A stretch of 9,956 nt of DNA from Rhodospirillaceae bacterium (GCA_013349695.1 DUZD01000084.1:1-9956), one strand, 5' to 3'. Positions 1 to 6,924 are shown, counted from the stretch's first letter. Notes: generated by a model not told the origin, from the letters alone. Made by a program: numbers and translations.

Positions 1-1
1 C

Positions 2-148
2 GCCGCCTTCATCCTGTTGTTCGCGGCCTATATGGACGCGCCCGCGGCGGCCGCCCTGGGAGTGCTCGCCACGCTACGCCACCTGTTTGCGGCGGTGGCC
101 GGCCTGCCCCTGATGGGGCGTTACACGACGCCTGTTCCTAGGACTTGA
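2..148 (+). CDS. C-terminal fragment of a membrane protein, possibly lysylphosphatidylglycerol synthase/flippase-like
   Basis: Partial gene whose 5' end lies outside the window. Frame 2 is open from the first base to a TGA at 146-148 and gives 48 residues. They form one clear hydrophobic helix near the start (AAFILLFAAYM), a second apolar stretch rich in Ala and Leu containing TLRHLFAAVAGLPL, and a short polar tail ending TPVPRT. A pair of helices followed by a short tail resembles the end of UPF0104/lysylphosphatidylglycerol synthase transmembrane-domain proteins. Those are polytopic inner-membrane proteins often found beside lipid or polysaccharide genes, but the fragment is too short to be sure of the family. 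The gene converges on the radical SAM gene and overlaps its 3' end by 11 bp. That a coding membrane protein ends here is fairly safe; the family name is a guess. Confidence 0.55.
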   Translation, partial: AAFILLFAAYMDAPAAAALGVLATLRHLFAAVAGLPLMGRYTTPVPRT

Positions 149-1559
149 TATTGAAGAAGAACTTGATGCCGCCGAGGATGTTCTTCACGTCGTACCAATG
201 GCGGATGCCGAACAGCCGCGACAGGATGTAGCGCGGCCTCAGGTAGTAGCTCCTGATGGCATGGCGGTGCCATTTTCGGATGGTCTCCATGCTCAGCCCC
301 GGCGCCGCGTAGACCGAAGGGTGGTTCGACAAGGGCGAATAATTGATCCACGGCGCTTTTTCGTCCAGATGGCCCTGCTCCAGCGCCTCCCGGTAAAAGC
401 GCGTTCCCGGCAAGGGGCTGGCGATGAAGAAGGCGGCGATCTCGGTGTTCAGCTTCTTGGCGAAGCGGATGGTGTCCTTCATGGAGGTCTCGTTCTCGCC
501 CAGATACCCCAGGATGTAGCTGGCGTGGGTCGGAATACCGACTTTTTTGGTCAGCCTGACCACTCTTTCGGCCTCCTCGAGGTCCAGGGTCTTGTCGATG
601 TTGCCCAGCACCTCCAGGTTTCCCGATTCGATGCCGAAGCTGATCTTGCGGCAGCCGGCGTCCCTCATCGCCTCGAGGGTCTCCCGGTCCAGGTTATGGG
701 CGCGGGCGAAGCAGTTCCACGAAACGTCGATTTTACGCTTGACGATTTCGGCGCAGAGTTCCTTGACGCGTTTCTTATGGGAGGTGAAAATCTCATCGGT
801 AAAGGCGAACGAGCTGATGCCATAGCGGGAAATACACTCTTCCATCTCGTCGATGACCAGTTTGGGCTTCCGGTAGCGTATCTTGCGGGTGAAGATGGTC
901 TGAACGCTGCAAAAACCGCACATATAGGGACATCCCCGGCCACCGACGATCATGGTGTTCGGCTCCGCCGAAACCCGCTTGGTCGGCGCCGCCGCGTAAA
1001 TGCCGTTGTCCACCAGGTCGCGGGCCGGGAAGGGAATGTCGTCGAGATCGGCGATCAATTCCTGGGGCGGGGTGAAGCGCAGCTCGCCGTCGCCGCCGCG
1101 ATAGCCGATGCCGTTGATCTTGGCGTAATCTCCGTCGCCCGATTTGAGCTGGCCGAGCAGGTTGGAAAAACTGAGCTCGGCCTCGCGCAGGGCGATGAAG
1201 TCGGCGCCGCTTTCGTCCATCGCCCTCGCCGGCAGAGCGGTCGGGTGCGAGCCGCCGATGATGATCGGCACCCCGGGAACCCCCTCGCGCAAAAAACCGA
1301 TGAGGTCGATCACCGAATCGAACACGCAGGTATTGGCGGTAATCCCGATCAGGTTCGGCGAGAAGGCCTTGGCCTCGGCCATCGTCTGGGCATGGGTGAT
1401 CCCGCGGACATCCGAGTCGATGATCTTGAACTCGATGTCCGGATGCTCGCGGCGGGCATAGGCGGCGAGATAGCAAAGACTTATCGGAATCTGTTTGCCG
1501 CCGTGCCCCTCCAGGCCGCCGTACCGGTTGAAGGCGGGATTGATTAAAACGACTCTCAT
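138..1559 (-). CDS. B12-binding-type radical SAM protein (second of the cluster)
   Basis: Protein of 473 residues with the two-domain layout of cobalamin-dependent radical SAM enzymes. Residues 1 to about 135 form a Rossmann-like cobalamin-binding-type domain: MRVVLINP start, strand IIIGGSHPT near 99-107, and REAE at 125-128 where relatives usually have GEGE. The radical SAM core follows from about 200, with the 4Fe-4S ligands C210, C214 and C217 in GCPYMCGFC. Later core motifs include GIESGN, which fits the SAM-binding region. The last 60 residues are basic and aromatic, ending in an amphipathic FFFNIKS tail. Relatives in this superfamily methylate or rearrange unreactive carbons in lipids, cofactors or natural products. 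The substrate here is unknown. The ATG at 1557-1559 overlaps the TGA of the upstream GT-C gene as ATGA, so translation is probably coupled. The strict DxHxxG cobalamin motif is degenerate (D48-S-D50-x-x-G53). The superfamily call is firm; the reaction is not. Confidence 0.9.
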   Translation of the reverse strand: MRVVLINPAFNRYGGLEGHGGKQIPISLCYLAAYARREHPDIEFKIIDSDVRGITHAQTMAEAKAFSPNLIGITANTCVFDSVIDLIGFLREGVPGVPIIIGGSHPTALPARAMDESGADFIALREAELSFSNLLGQLKSGDGDYAKINGIGYRGGDGELRFTPPQELIADLDDIPFPARDLVDNGIYAAAPTKRVSAEPNTMIVGGRGCPYMCGFCSVQTIFTRKIRYRKPKLVIDEMEECISRYGISSFAFTDEIFTSHKKRVKELCAEIVKRKIDVSWNCFARAHNLDRETLEAMRDAGCRKISFGIESGNLEVLGNIDKTLDLEEAERVVRLTKKVGIPTHASYILGYLGENETSMKDTIRFAKKLNTEIAAFFIASPLPGTRFYREALEQGHLDEKAPWINYSPLSNHPSVYAAPGLSMETIRKWHRHAIRSYYLRPRYILSRLFGIRHWYDVKNILGGIKFFFNIKS

Positions 1560-3505
1560 GGCCTCATTCTTTTTTCGAAGCGCCCGCCGCCGCCGGCGAT
1601 CCCGCAGGGGCCATCGCGGACGCGCCAGACCGCCTTCGGCGCTCTTTCCCCCTTTTTCAGTTCCAGGGTTCTTGAAGCGTAGCCGGTGACCTCGAAGGTT
1701 TTTTCGACGACCAGACAGCCGCGCCGCTCCAGCACGTCCAGGGCCAGGGCGGCGCTGGCGGCCGGCTTCTCCGCTTCCGGCGCGTACCTGAAGAGTATAT
1801 GGGTCACGCCCAGGGCCCGGATTTGCTCAAGGAAGCGGCCGGGCTCTACACGGCCCAGCCGGGTGTCGATTTGCACCTGGGTCAGCTCGTGGGCGTTTAC
1901 CCAGGGAACATCGAGCGTGTAACGGAGCTGGCGGTCGAACAGCAACAGGCCCTTGATACGGGGGTTGGCGTTGATCCACGGCACCGGCGCGTAATCGGTG
2001 ACCACCCTGGCGAGGAAGGCGTCCCGGCCCTCGCCGGCGAGAAGCCTTTTTATATAGGATCTGGCGAACAGGCCCTGGGCGGCGGTCTGCGCGGCAAGCG
2101 TCAGGATAAAGGCAAGGGCCAGGGGCCGGAGCACGACCGCCCCGCCCCCCCTGACGGCGGCGACTACCAGGCAGAGCAGCAGCGGCGCCGAGACGGGCAG
2201 CAGGTGCCGGACCTTGGGAATGACGCCGAAGTTGATCCACAGCAGATAGAAAGCGCCAATGAGCACCGCCACCGGCAGAAGGGCGCTGTCCCTCAAGCGG
2301 CCACGGGATAGCCACAGTCCGAGGAGGGCGGCGGAAAGCGCCATGACGAAAAACGGTCCCATGCCGACGCGTCCCGAGTCGATTTCCGCGGGCGGAAAAA
2401 ACGTCACCGTAAAGGGATAGGCCAGCACCCCGAGCATGCCCCGGACGGCGTTTCCTCTTGTCTTGAAATAGGTGTCGAAGGTGGCCGCTTGATCGGCGGT
2501 CCAGTAAACATGGTCGGCGAGCCCAAGTCTGGTGAAAAGCATGGGAAACAGCGGGTCGCCCGTGTGCAGGACATTCCATCCGTACCATTGCCCCCCGGCG
2601 GCGAGGGCCGTCAGTCCGAACACGGCGCCACGGGCCAGCCACCTGCCGCCGGTGGAAAGCAGCGCGAGGCCGGCGGCGGCGGCGAAGATCAGGCCGGAAT
2701 ACTTGCCTCCGGCGTAGAACCCCGCCGCCAGCCCGAGCAAAACGGCCGGGGCCAGACGGCGGCCGTCCTTGTCCGCGATCAGGGCGGCGGCGGCGGCGAG
2801 CGCGAACATGGCCAGCCGCGCCTCCATCTGGCCGGACCCGGCGCCGTAGATCATCGCCGGCAGGGTCTGGAACAGTAGCGCCAGCGCCAGCGACCAGCTC
2901 ACGCCGAGCCACTTTCGGGCCAAGGCATACAGCAACGCCGCCGCCGCCCAACCGCTGACGAACGTCCAGCCGGTCAGCGCCAAGTCGCCGGTCCCGCCGC
3001 CGGCGCGGCCCATGGCCAGCACCGCCGCATAGGTCATGTGAACGAGCAGGGGGATCGCGCCGTCGGTCGCCCGGGGAACGAAAAAAACCCGACCGGCCTC
3101 GACGAACCTGAGAGGCAGCTCGAAATGATAGGCGAGCGTGTCGGCGTCCGCCGCCGGCGCCAGCGCCTCGGCGGCGTCGAGGCCCAGGACCAGGGCGAGC
3201 AGGGCCAGGAGCATCCAGGTCACGGGCGTTGGTTTTTCCGCCGCCGGCGCGGCGGCGGGTTCCCTGAACTTGAGAGCCCCAAGCGAAAGCAGCCCGGCGC
3301 CAGCCCATAAATAGCCGGGGGCCGGCAGCGCCGCCGTTCCCAGCCAGAACATCAGCCATCCCACAAGCCCGAAGCCGACGGCGAAGGCGAGTGCCGCCCG
3401 CTCTCCCGGCGGCATGCCGCGCCAAAGGCCGAGAACGGAGAGCGTCAAGGCCCCCGCCCCCAGACAGGCGACGGTCATGGCGATGACCGCAAGCGGCCCG
3501 ATCAT
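1556..3505 (-). CDS. GT-C fold polytopic membrane glycosyltransferase (GT39/ArnT-like)
   Basis: Inner-membrane protein of 649 residues with roughly a dozen or more hydrophobic helices and a soluble C-terminal part. After the first four helices comes an acidic segment, DADTLAYH at 120-127. It continues into ELPLRFVEAGR and a proline, the usual first periplasmic loop of PMT_2/GT39-type transferases, where an Asp is catalytic. These enzymes move a sugar from a polyprenyl-phosphate donor onto a lipid, protein or glycan on the periplasmic side. The C-terminal domain, from about 500, is probably periplasmic and carries GVTHILF at 566-572, a motif I associate with related GT-C proteins. The frame could open 27 codons upstream at a TTG. 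I chose the ATG at 3503-3505 because it gives a normal helix-first N terminus and overlaps the TGA of the upstream microprotein gene (ATGA). No Shine-Dalgarno sequence precedes it, which fits coupled translation. The 3' end overlaps the next gene by ATGA. Donor and acceptor are unknown. Confidence 0.8.
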   Translation of the reverse strand: MIGPLAVIAMTVACLGAGALTLSVLGLWRGMPPGERAALAFAVGFGLVGWLMFWLGTAALPAPGYLWAGAGLLSLGALKFREPAAAPAAEKPTPVTWMLLALLALVLGLDAAEALAPAADADTLAYHFELPLRFVEAGRVFFVPRATDGAIPLLVHMTYAAVLAMGRAGGGTGDLALTGWTFVSGWAAAALLYALARKWLGVSWSLALALLFQTLPAMIYGAGSGQMEARLAMFALAAAAALIADKDGRRLAPAVLLGLAAGFYAGGKYSGLIFAAAAGLALLSTGGRWLARGAVFGLTALAAGGQWYGWNVLHTGDPLFPMLFTRLGLADHVYWTADQAATFDTYFKTRGNAVRGMLGVLAYPFTVTFFPPAEIDSGRVGMGPFFVMALSAALLGLWLSRGRLRDSALLPVAVLIGAFYLLWINFGVIPKVRHLLPVSAPLLLCLVVAAVRGGGAVVLRPLALAFILTLAAQTAAQGLFARSYIKRLLAGEGRDAFLARVVTDYAPVPWINANPRIKGLLLFDRQLRYTLDVPWVNAHELTQVQIDTRLGRVEPGRFLEQIRALGVTHILFRYAPEAEKPAASAALALDVLERRGCLVVEKTFEVTGYASRTLELKKGERAPKAVWRVRDGPCGIAGGGGRFEKRMRP

Positions 3506-3642
3506 GCCGGGAAGACCAGGGCGAAAATGCCGGGCGCAAGGCCGCGGAACTGCCAGAGATAAAGCGCGAAAACGGCCAATACCCAAAGGGCGAGCAGGAT
3601 TTCGCCCTTGCTGGCGTGAAATGGCGGCGGCCGGTCATTCAT
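3502..3642 (-). CDS. 46-residue single-span membrane microprotein, translationally coupled to the GT-C gene
   Basis: Short gene of 46 codons plus stop. The start ATG (3640-3642) has a strong ribosome binding site, GGAGGG, 8 bases upstream. The TGA at 3502-3504 overlaps the ATG of the GT-C gene as ATGA. The protein has a polar proline-rich N terminus (MNDRPPPFHASKGE), one clear transmembrane helix at about 15-31 (ILLALWVLAVFALYLW) and a second mildly hydrophobic tail (GIFALVFPA). The gene sits 41 bp after the stop of the first radical SAM gene, so it fills the space between two operon members. I do not recognise a family. A role as a small subunit or stabiliser of the membrane transferase is inference from position and topology. 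It could instead be a leader peptide whose translation opens the GT-C start. A real coding function is likely, given RBS, helix and overlap together. Confidence 0.65.
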   Translation of the reverse strand: MNDRPPPFHASKGEILLALWVLAVFALYLWQFRGLAPGIFALVFPA

Positions 3643-3683
3643 GGCTGGCGCCCTCCATGTCCGACAGGGCAATGACCCGGCAT

Positions 3684-5099
3684 CTATCCGGCAAGGAGCA
3701 GCCTCACGCCGTCGTAGTAGCGCTTGACCATGTCAAGGTTTCTAATCTGAGCCAGGTTGCGCCCCCACATGCGCGGGCTCGAATAGAACCGCCGGTAGGC
3801 GTCCCGTGTCAGGCGGACTTGGCGCTCCTTGCCGATCAGGGGGTTGACGTAGATGGGGTCGCTCTGATCGTAGAGGTCGTAGTTGGCGTAACTCATCCCC
3901 TCCCTGAGGCCGCCGTCCTCGCGGCAGGCGCGCTCCAGGTTCGAGCGGGGATAGGGGACCGGCAGGTAGAACTTGGCGATATGGGCCGGCGTGTCGAGGG
4001 CGAAGCGGATCGTATTCTCCGCGTCCTCCACCGTCTCGCCGGGCAGGGCCAGCATCCAGGTGGTGCTGATGGAAAGGCCCTCCCCGTAGGCGATCTTGAG
4101 CGTTTCCATGTTCTGTTCGACGGTGGTCGCCTTCTTCAGCCGATCAAGGGTCTTCTGGTTGCCGGATTCGCAGCCGAACCCTATCTGCCAACAGCCGGCC
4201 CGCTTCATCAGGCGGAAGGTTTCCCTCGGTAGTTTTAGGTCGACCCTGGAATAACACATCCAGGGCATATCGATTTTGGCCTCGATCATCGCCTCGCAGA
4301 GCTCGACCAGGAACTTGCGCTTGGTCGGCAGGGTGGAATCCCGGAACACCAGCGAGTGAAAACCGAACTCGTCTCTCAGGTAGCGGATTTCATCGATGAT
4401 CCTGGGAATGGATTTATGCCGGATCTTGGGCCCTCCGACAGTGGTGTATTCGCAAAACGTGCACTTGAATGGACAGCCCCTCGTCACCTGAAAAGAGACC
4501 GTCGGCGGACGGAAGCTGATGTTGGGCGAGACCTCGTATTCCCGCATGGGAAACAGGTGATAGGACGGCATGGGCAGGTCGTCGAGATCGCGCACCGAGC
4601 CGCGCGGACCGCTAGTCCTGGCCTTGCCGTTTTGGCGATAGGCGATGCCGGCCACCGTTGCGATGTCGCCGCCGTCCCGCCAACAATCCAGGAGTTCGGT
4701 AAAGGTGTAGTCCCCTTCGCCGACGACGCAGGCGTCGGCTTCCGGCGTTTCGTCCAGGGTCTCGACGGGAACGGAGGTCACGTGGATGCCTCCGAACACA
4801 ACCTTGCTATTGGGCAAGACCCGCTTGACCACGGCCGCCGTCTTCTGGGCAAGGTCGGTCTGGGGGGTGAAAAAGCCGATGCCGACCACATCGAATTTCT
4901 TTTCGGCCACATGCCTTTCCAGGTCCCCGGCGCGCCAGTTGTTGTGGAAAAGATCCAGGCATTCCACGTCGTAACCGGCCTTCTCGGCCATGGCGGCGAC
5001 ACAAGCTATTCCATAATTGAAGGAATCCTGGCCCTTGCCCAGACGCCAGGACTTTGGGTCGTGAATTCGTTTCAGCGTGCTCGTCAGCAGAACTTTCAT
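3684..5099 (-). CDS. B12-binding-type radical SAM protein (first of the cluster)
   Basis: Protein of 471 residues, paralogous in layout to the radical SAM protein that ends this cluster. The N-terminal domain (1 to about 140) is the cobalamin-binding type, with strand VVFGGIHVTSVP near 100-111 and GEGD at about 127-130. The radical SAM core has cluster ligands C209, C213 and C216 in RGCPFKCTFC, and later FGCESGN and LALPGET motifs. The C-terminal 60 residues are basic and aromatic. The frame opens 18 codons further upstream at a TTG. I prefer the ATG at 5097-5099 because it starts MKVLLTS, a normal first strand of the domain; the codons before it encode FFWPFFGLW and overlap a probable terminator stem. 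The ribosome binding site is weak (GGATGAAG region). It lacks a strict DxHxxG lower-ligand motif. It is probably the first gene of a four-gene operon. Superfamily is secure; substrate and reaction (methylation or rearrangement) are unknown. Confidence 0.9.
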   Translation of the reverse strand: MKVLLTSTLKRIHDPKSWRLGKGQDSFNYGIACVAAMAEKAGYDVECLDLFHNNWRAGDLERHVAEKKFDVVGIGFFTPQTDLAQKTAAVVKRVLPNSKVVFGGIHVTSVPVETLDETPEADACVVGEGDYTFTELLDCWRDGGDIATVAGIAYRQNGKARTSGPRGSVRDLDDLPMPSYHLFPMREYEVSPNISFRPPTVSFQVTRGCPFKCTFCEYTTVGGPKIRHKSIPRIIDEIRYLRDEFGFHSLVFRDSTLPTKRKFLVELCEAMIEAKIDMPWMCYSRVDLKLPRETFRLMKRAGCWQIGFGCESGNQKTLDRLKKATTVEQNMETLKIAYGEGLSISTTWMLALPGETVEDAENTIRFALDTPAHIAKFYLPVPYPRSNLERACREDGGLREGMSYANYDLYDQSDPIYVNPLIGKERQVRLTRDAYRRFYSSPRMWGRNLAQIRNLDMVKRYYDGVRLLLAG

Positions 5100-5131
5100 T
5101 AGCATCTTCATCCATAAGCCAAAGAACGGCC

Positions 5132-5158
5132 AAAAGAAAGAGCGGCCCTTCAAGCCGC
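5132..5158 (-). terminator. Probable intrinsic terminator after the Sel1/FliL-like gene
   Basis: Read on the - strand, GCGGCT, a 5-base loop and GGCCGC form a 6-bp stem with one T-G wobble. It is followed at once by the T-rich run TCTTTCTTTT. It lies about 26 bases past the stop of the Sel1-repeat gene and about 33 bases before the start of the first radical SAM gene. It would separate the two transcription units or reduce read-through. The stem is short, so the call is moderate. Confidence 0.4.
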
Positions 5159-5183
5159 CGGCGCCGACTAAACCTGAAATGCC

Positions 5184-6362
5184 CTAGTCCCGATTTTCCG
5201 CTTTTTTCCCCCGACAGCCGCGAACGTCCGCCATCGGCATTTTAAAGACAACCTTGCCTTCCCTGTTTTTAGAGCCCGCCACCACCGTGACGGCGGAAAC
5301 CGCTTGCCGGTCCAAAGCCCTGTTGATCGGAGCCAGCAGCAGATCGGCAAGCGCCGTGAAGTCGATTTTTCCTTCCCGTGGCGTTAGCGGGTTGGAGGTG
5401 AGAACCTGAACGACGGAATCCCTTATCCGCGGGGAAAGCCGACAAACGAAGTCGATGCTTCGCATGTCCGGAAGTTGCAGAATTACGGCAAGGGGATGGG
5501 AACGGGGTTCGGCGCTTTTAACGGGCGCCTCGAACGACAACAGCTTGACGTAGGCGGGCTTTTCCGGCTCCGGTTTGGGCGGAGGAGGTCGTTTGCGTCG
5601 GGTCCGCAAGCCTCCTCCCCGCTGACGGAGAAATTTTACCGTATCGTTCTTTTGCCGCCATAGATCGGCCTTTCGCAACGCCCGGGATATCTGAAACTGG
5701 TTCAGCTTTTCGGCGATTTCGTCGCGGGTAACGACGGGATTGTAACTTTGGTTGACGGCCATCGCTTGTTCCGCCTTGGGAATGGCCAGCGTGTACCACA
5801 TATAGGCTTCCACCAGATCGACGGGCACCGCCCAGCCTTGCTGGTACACGGCGCCCATCAGAAACTGGGCGGGGGGATGGCCTCTTTCGGCCGCTCGCCG
5901 GTACCATTTAACCGCTTCGGCGTAATCGTGGACAACGCCGCGGCCATGAAAATACAGTTGCCCCAGGGCGAACTGGGCGGGCGGGTGACGGCCCTGGTGG
6001 GCGGCCGGGGAATACCATTCCGCCGCCTTGTAGTAATCCTGTTTGACGGCCTTGCCACGATCGTACATGGCGCCGAGGGCGTAATGAGCGGCGACAAGAC
6101 CTTTTTTCGCCGCTTTCGAATGCCAGCGGAACGCCGCCCGCGGGTCCTTCTTGACGCCCCTGCCATCCTGGTAAAAACGGGCGACAGCGTATTGGGCCTC
6201 GGCGTCGTCTTTCTCGGCAAGGATGAGTTGTGCTTGAAATTGCGATATGGCCTGCCTTTTCGCCACCATTTCCGGGTCGTCGCTGATGTCGTCCCGGAAA
6301 AACCACAAGGTTGCGGCGACCATCAGACCTGCCACCAGGGTTGCAACGACAAAACGCGTCAT
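5184..6362 (-). CDS. Membrane-anchored Sel1-repeat protein with a FliL-like C-terminal domain
   Basis: Protein of 392 residues. MTR is followed by one hydrophobic helix at about 3-22 (FVVATLVAGLMVAATLWFF), an uncleaved signal anchor that would put the rest in the periplasm. Four Sel1-type TPR repeats follow, at about 53-88, 89-126, 127-162 and 163-198. They carry the usual AQY-LG-Y--GRGV---Y-EA--WYRKAA pattern, for example AQFALGQLYFHGRGV. A basic proline-rich linker (RTRRKRPPPPKPEPEKP, about 253-269) leads to a 120-residue domain. That domain contains AVILQLP, SPRIRDSVVQVLTS, TALADLLLAPINRAL and a closing strand pair, resembling the basal-body protein FliL. The frame could start 19 codons upstream at a TTG. 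The ATG at 6360-6362 is preferred because the anchor starts there. It lies 87 bp behind the lipoprotein gene in the same direction. Sel1 repeats mediate protein-protein contacts; the cellular role is unknown. The Sel1 call is strong, the FliL-like call is inference from pattern. Confidence 0.8.
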   Translation of the reverse strand: MTRFVVATLVAGLMVAATLWFFRDDISDDPEMVAKRQAISQFQAQLILAEKDDAEAQYAVARFYQDGRGVKKDPRAAFRWHSKAAKKGLVAAHYALGAMYDRGKAVKQDYYKAAEWYSPAAHQGRHPPAQFALGQLYFHGRGVVHDYAEAVKWYRRAAERGHPPAQFLMGAVYQQGWAVPVDLVEAYMWYTLAIPKAEQAMAVNQSYNPVVTRDEIAEKLNQFQISRALRKADLWRQKNDTVKFLRQRGGGLRTRRKRPPPPKPEPEKPAYVKLLSFEAPVKSAEPRSHPLAVILQLPDMRSIDFVCRLSPRIRDSVVQVLTSNPLTPREGKIDFTALADLLLAPINRALDRQAVSAVTVVAGSKNREGKVVFKMPMADVRGCRGKKAENRD

Positions 6363-6449
6363 CGGGATCGTCTTTTGGCTAGGATGCGGGCAAACCTCGA
6401 TCACCCCGGCCGCGGCCAAGCATGGCCCGCATCAGTCAACGGCAACGGC

Positions 6450-6809
6450 TTAGAAGAACCCCTTGGAGACGTCGGGAACCAAGGGCTTGGCGGGAAAATT
6501 ATGCTCGTTCTCGTCCACTTTCCGCTGCCGTCCATTGTAGGGATCCGGCCGGTCATAGCAGGTAACGTTGGCAATGGTACGGTAACAAAAAAGGGCTGTC
6601 TTGGGGTTGAGTTCATCCTCCTCGCAGTAAGTCTGTCCCTTGTTGACGCGGACGGCCGAACAGTTCTTGCCGGTTGTGTAGGAAACGATGTGATCGGTCA
6701 ATGTCTTGTCGGAAATGATGGTGGATGCTCCCTCGATACCGGCAAAAGGGGGAAAGGTAGCGCAGGCGGCTAACAAAATTGATCCGCCTAGAACCATAAT
6801 AAACCGCAT
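6450..6809 (-). CDS. Small cysteine-containing lipoprotein of unknown function
   Basis: Protein of 119 residues. The N terminus MRFIMVLGGSILLAAC is a lipoprotein signal peptide with lipobox LAAC and lipidated C16, leaving a 104-residue mature protein. The mature part holds four cysteines: C50 and C62 (KNC...TYC), and C75 and C84 (FCYRTIANVTCYDRPDPY). They are spaced to form two disulfides in the periplasm. The FCYRT...CYDRPDP segment resembles one I recall in short alphaproteobacterial lipoproteins; I cannot name a family. The start at 6807-6809 is chosen for a GGAG ribosome binding site 9 bases upstream and a signal peptide beginning exactly there. The frame continues upstream without adding plausible sequence. 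It is the first gene before the Sel1/FliL-like gene (87-bp gap, same strand) and may share its transcript. No D follows C16 at +2 (it is Ala), so outer-membrane sorting by Lol is possible. Confidence 0.8.
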   Translation of the reverse strand: MRFIMVLGGSILLAACATFPPFAGIEGASTIISDKTLTDHIVSYTTGKNCSAVRVNKGQTYCEEDELNPKTALFCYRTIANVTCYDRPDPYNGRQRKVDENEHNFPAKPLVPDVSKGFF

Positions 6810-6836
6810 AGCCCATATCTCCGGCTGGATGGACCC

Positions 6837-6851
6837 TGGCGCCCGGCGCCA
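6837..6851 (-). other. GC-rich hairpin in the lipoprotein leader
   Basis: TGGCGC, a 3-base loop and GCGCCA form a perfect 6-bp stem in the presumed leader RNA, 27 bases before the lipoprotein start. On this strand the T run comes before the stem, not after, so it is not a terminator for this direction. Its function is unknown. Confidence 0.35.
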
Positions 6852-6889
6852 AAAAGCCCTATCGACACAAGCCATCATGCCTTCGCCGG

Positions 6890-6905
6890 GTTAAAGACGG
6901 GTTAA
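6890..6905 (-). promoter_or_regulatory. CtrA-type binding box (TTAA-N7-TTAAC)
   Basis: Read on the - strand, the sequence is TTAACCCGTCTTTAAC. It matches the CtrA consensus TTAA-N7-TTAAC of alphaproteobacteria exactly, including the trailing C. CtrA is a cell-cycle and motility response regulator. The box points toward the lipoprotein and Sel1/FliL-like genes and ends about 80 bases before the lipoprotein start. It is also part of a tandem CGGGTTAA pair with an 11-base period on the + strand, about one helical turn. The match is seen in the sequence; binding is inference. Confidence 0.45.
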
Positions 6906-6924
6906 GAATCCAAACCACCCGGCA

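Noticed and set aside
198..1547. Long + strand open frame (449 codons) opposite the second radical SAM gene
   Set aside because: The opposite strand encodes clear radical SAM motifs. This frame is Arg/Gly/Val-rich with no domain pattern, as expected for an antisense frame in GC-rich DNA.
3506..3586. N-terminal extension of the GT-C protein from a TTG start
   Set aside because: The extra 27 residues are Arg/Pro-rich, and the extension would overlap most of the microprotein gene. The ATG at 3505 forms an ATGA overlap and begins the first helix.
1827..3638. Long - strand frame (603 codons) overlapping the GT-C gene
   Set aside because: It is Arg-rich and lacks hydrophobic segments, while the other - strand frame gives a coherent polytopic membrane protein. 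It starts 4 bases from the microprotein ATG, but in a different frame.
5748..6773. + strand frame (341 codons) across the Sel1 and lipoprotein genes
   Set aside because: It spans the gap between two well-supported - strand genes and has no domain pattern. The Sel1 repeats on the other strand explain the region.
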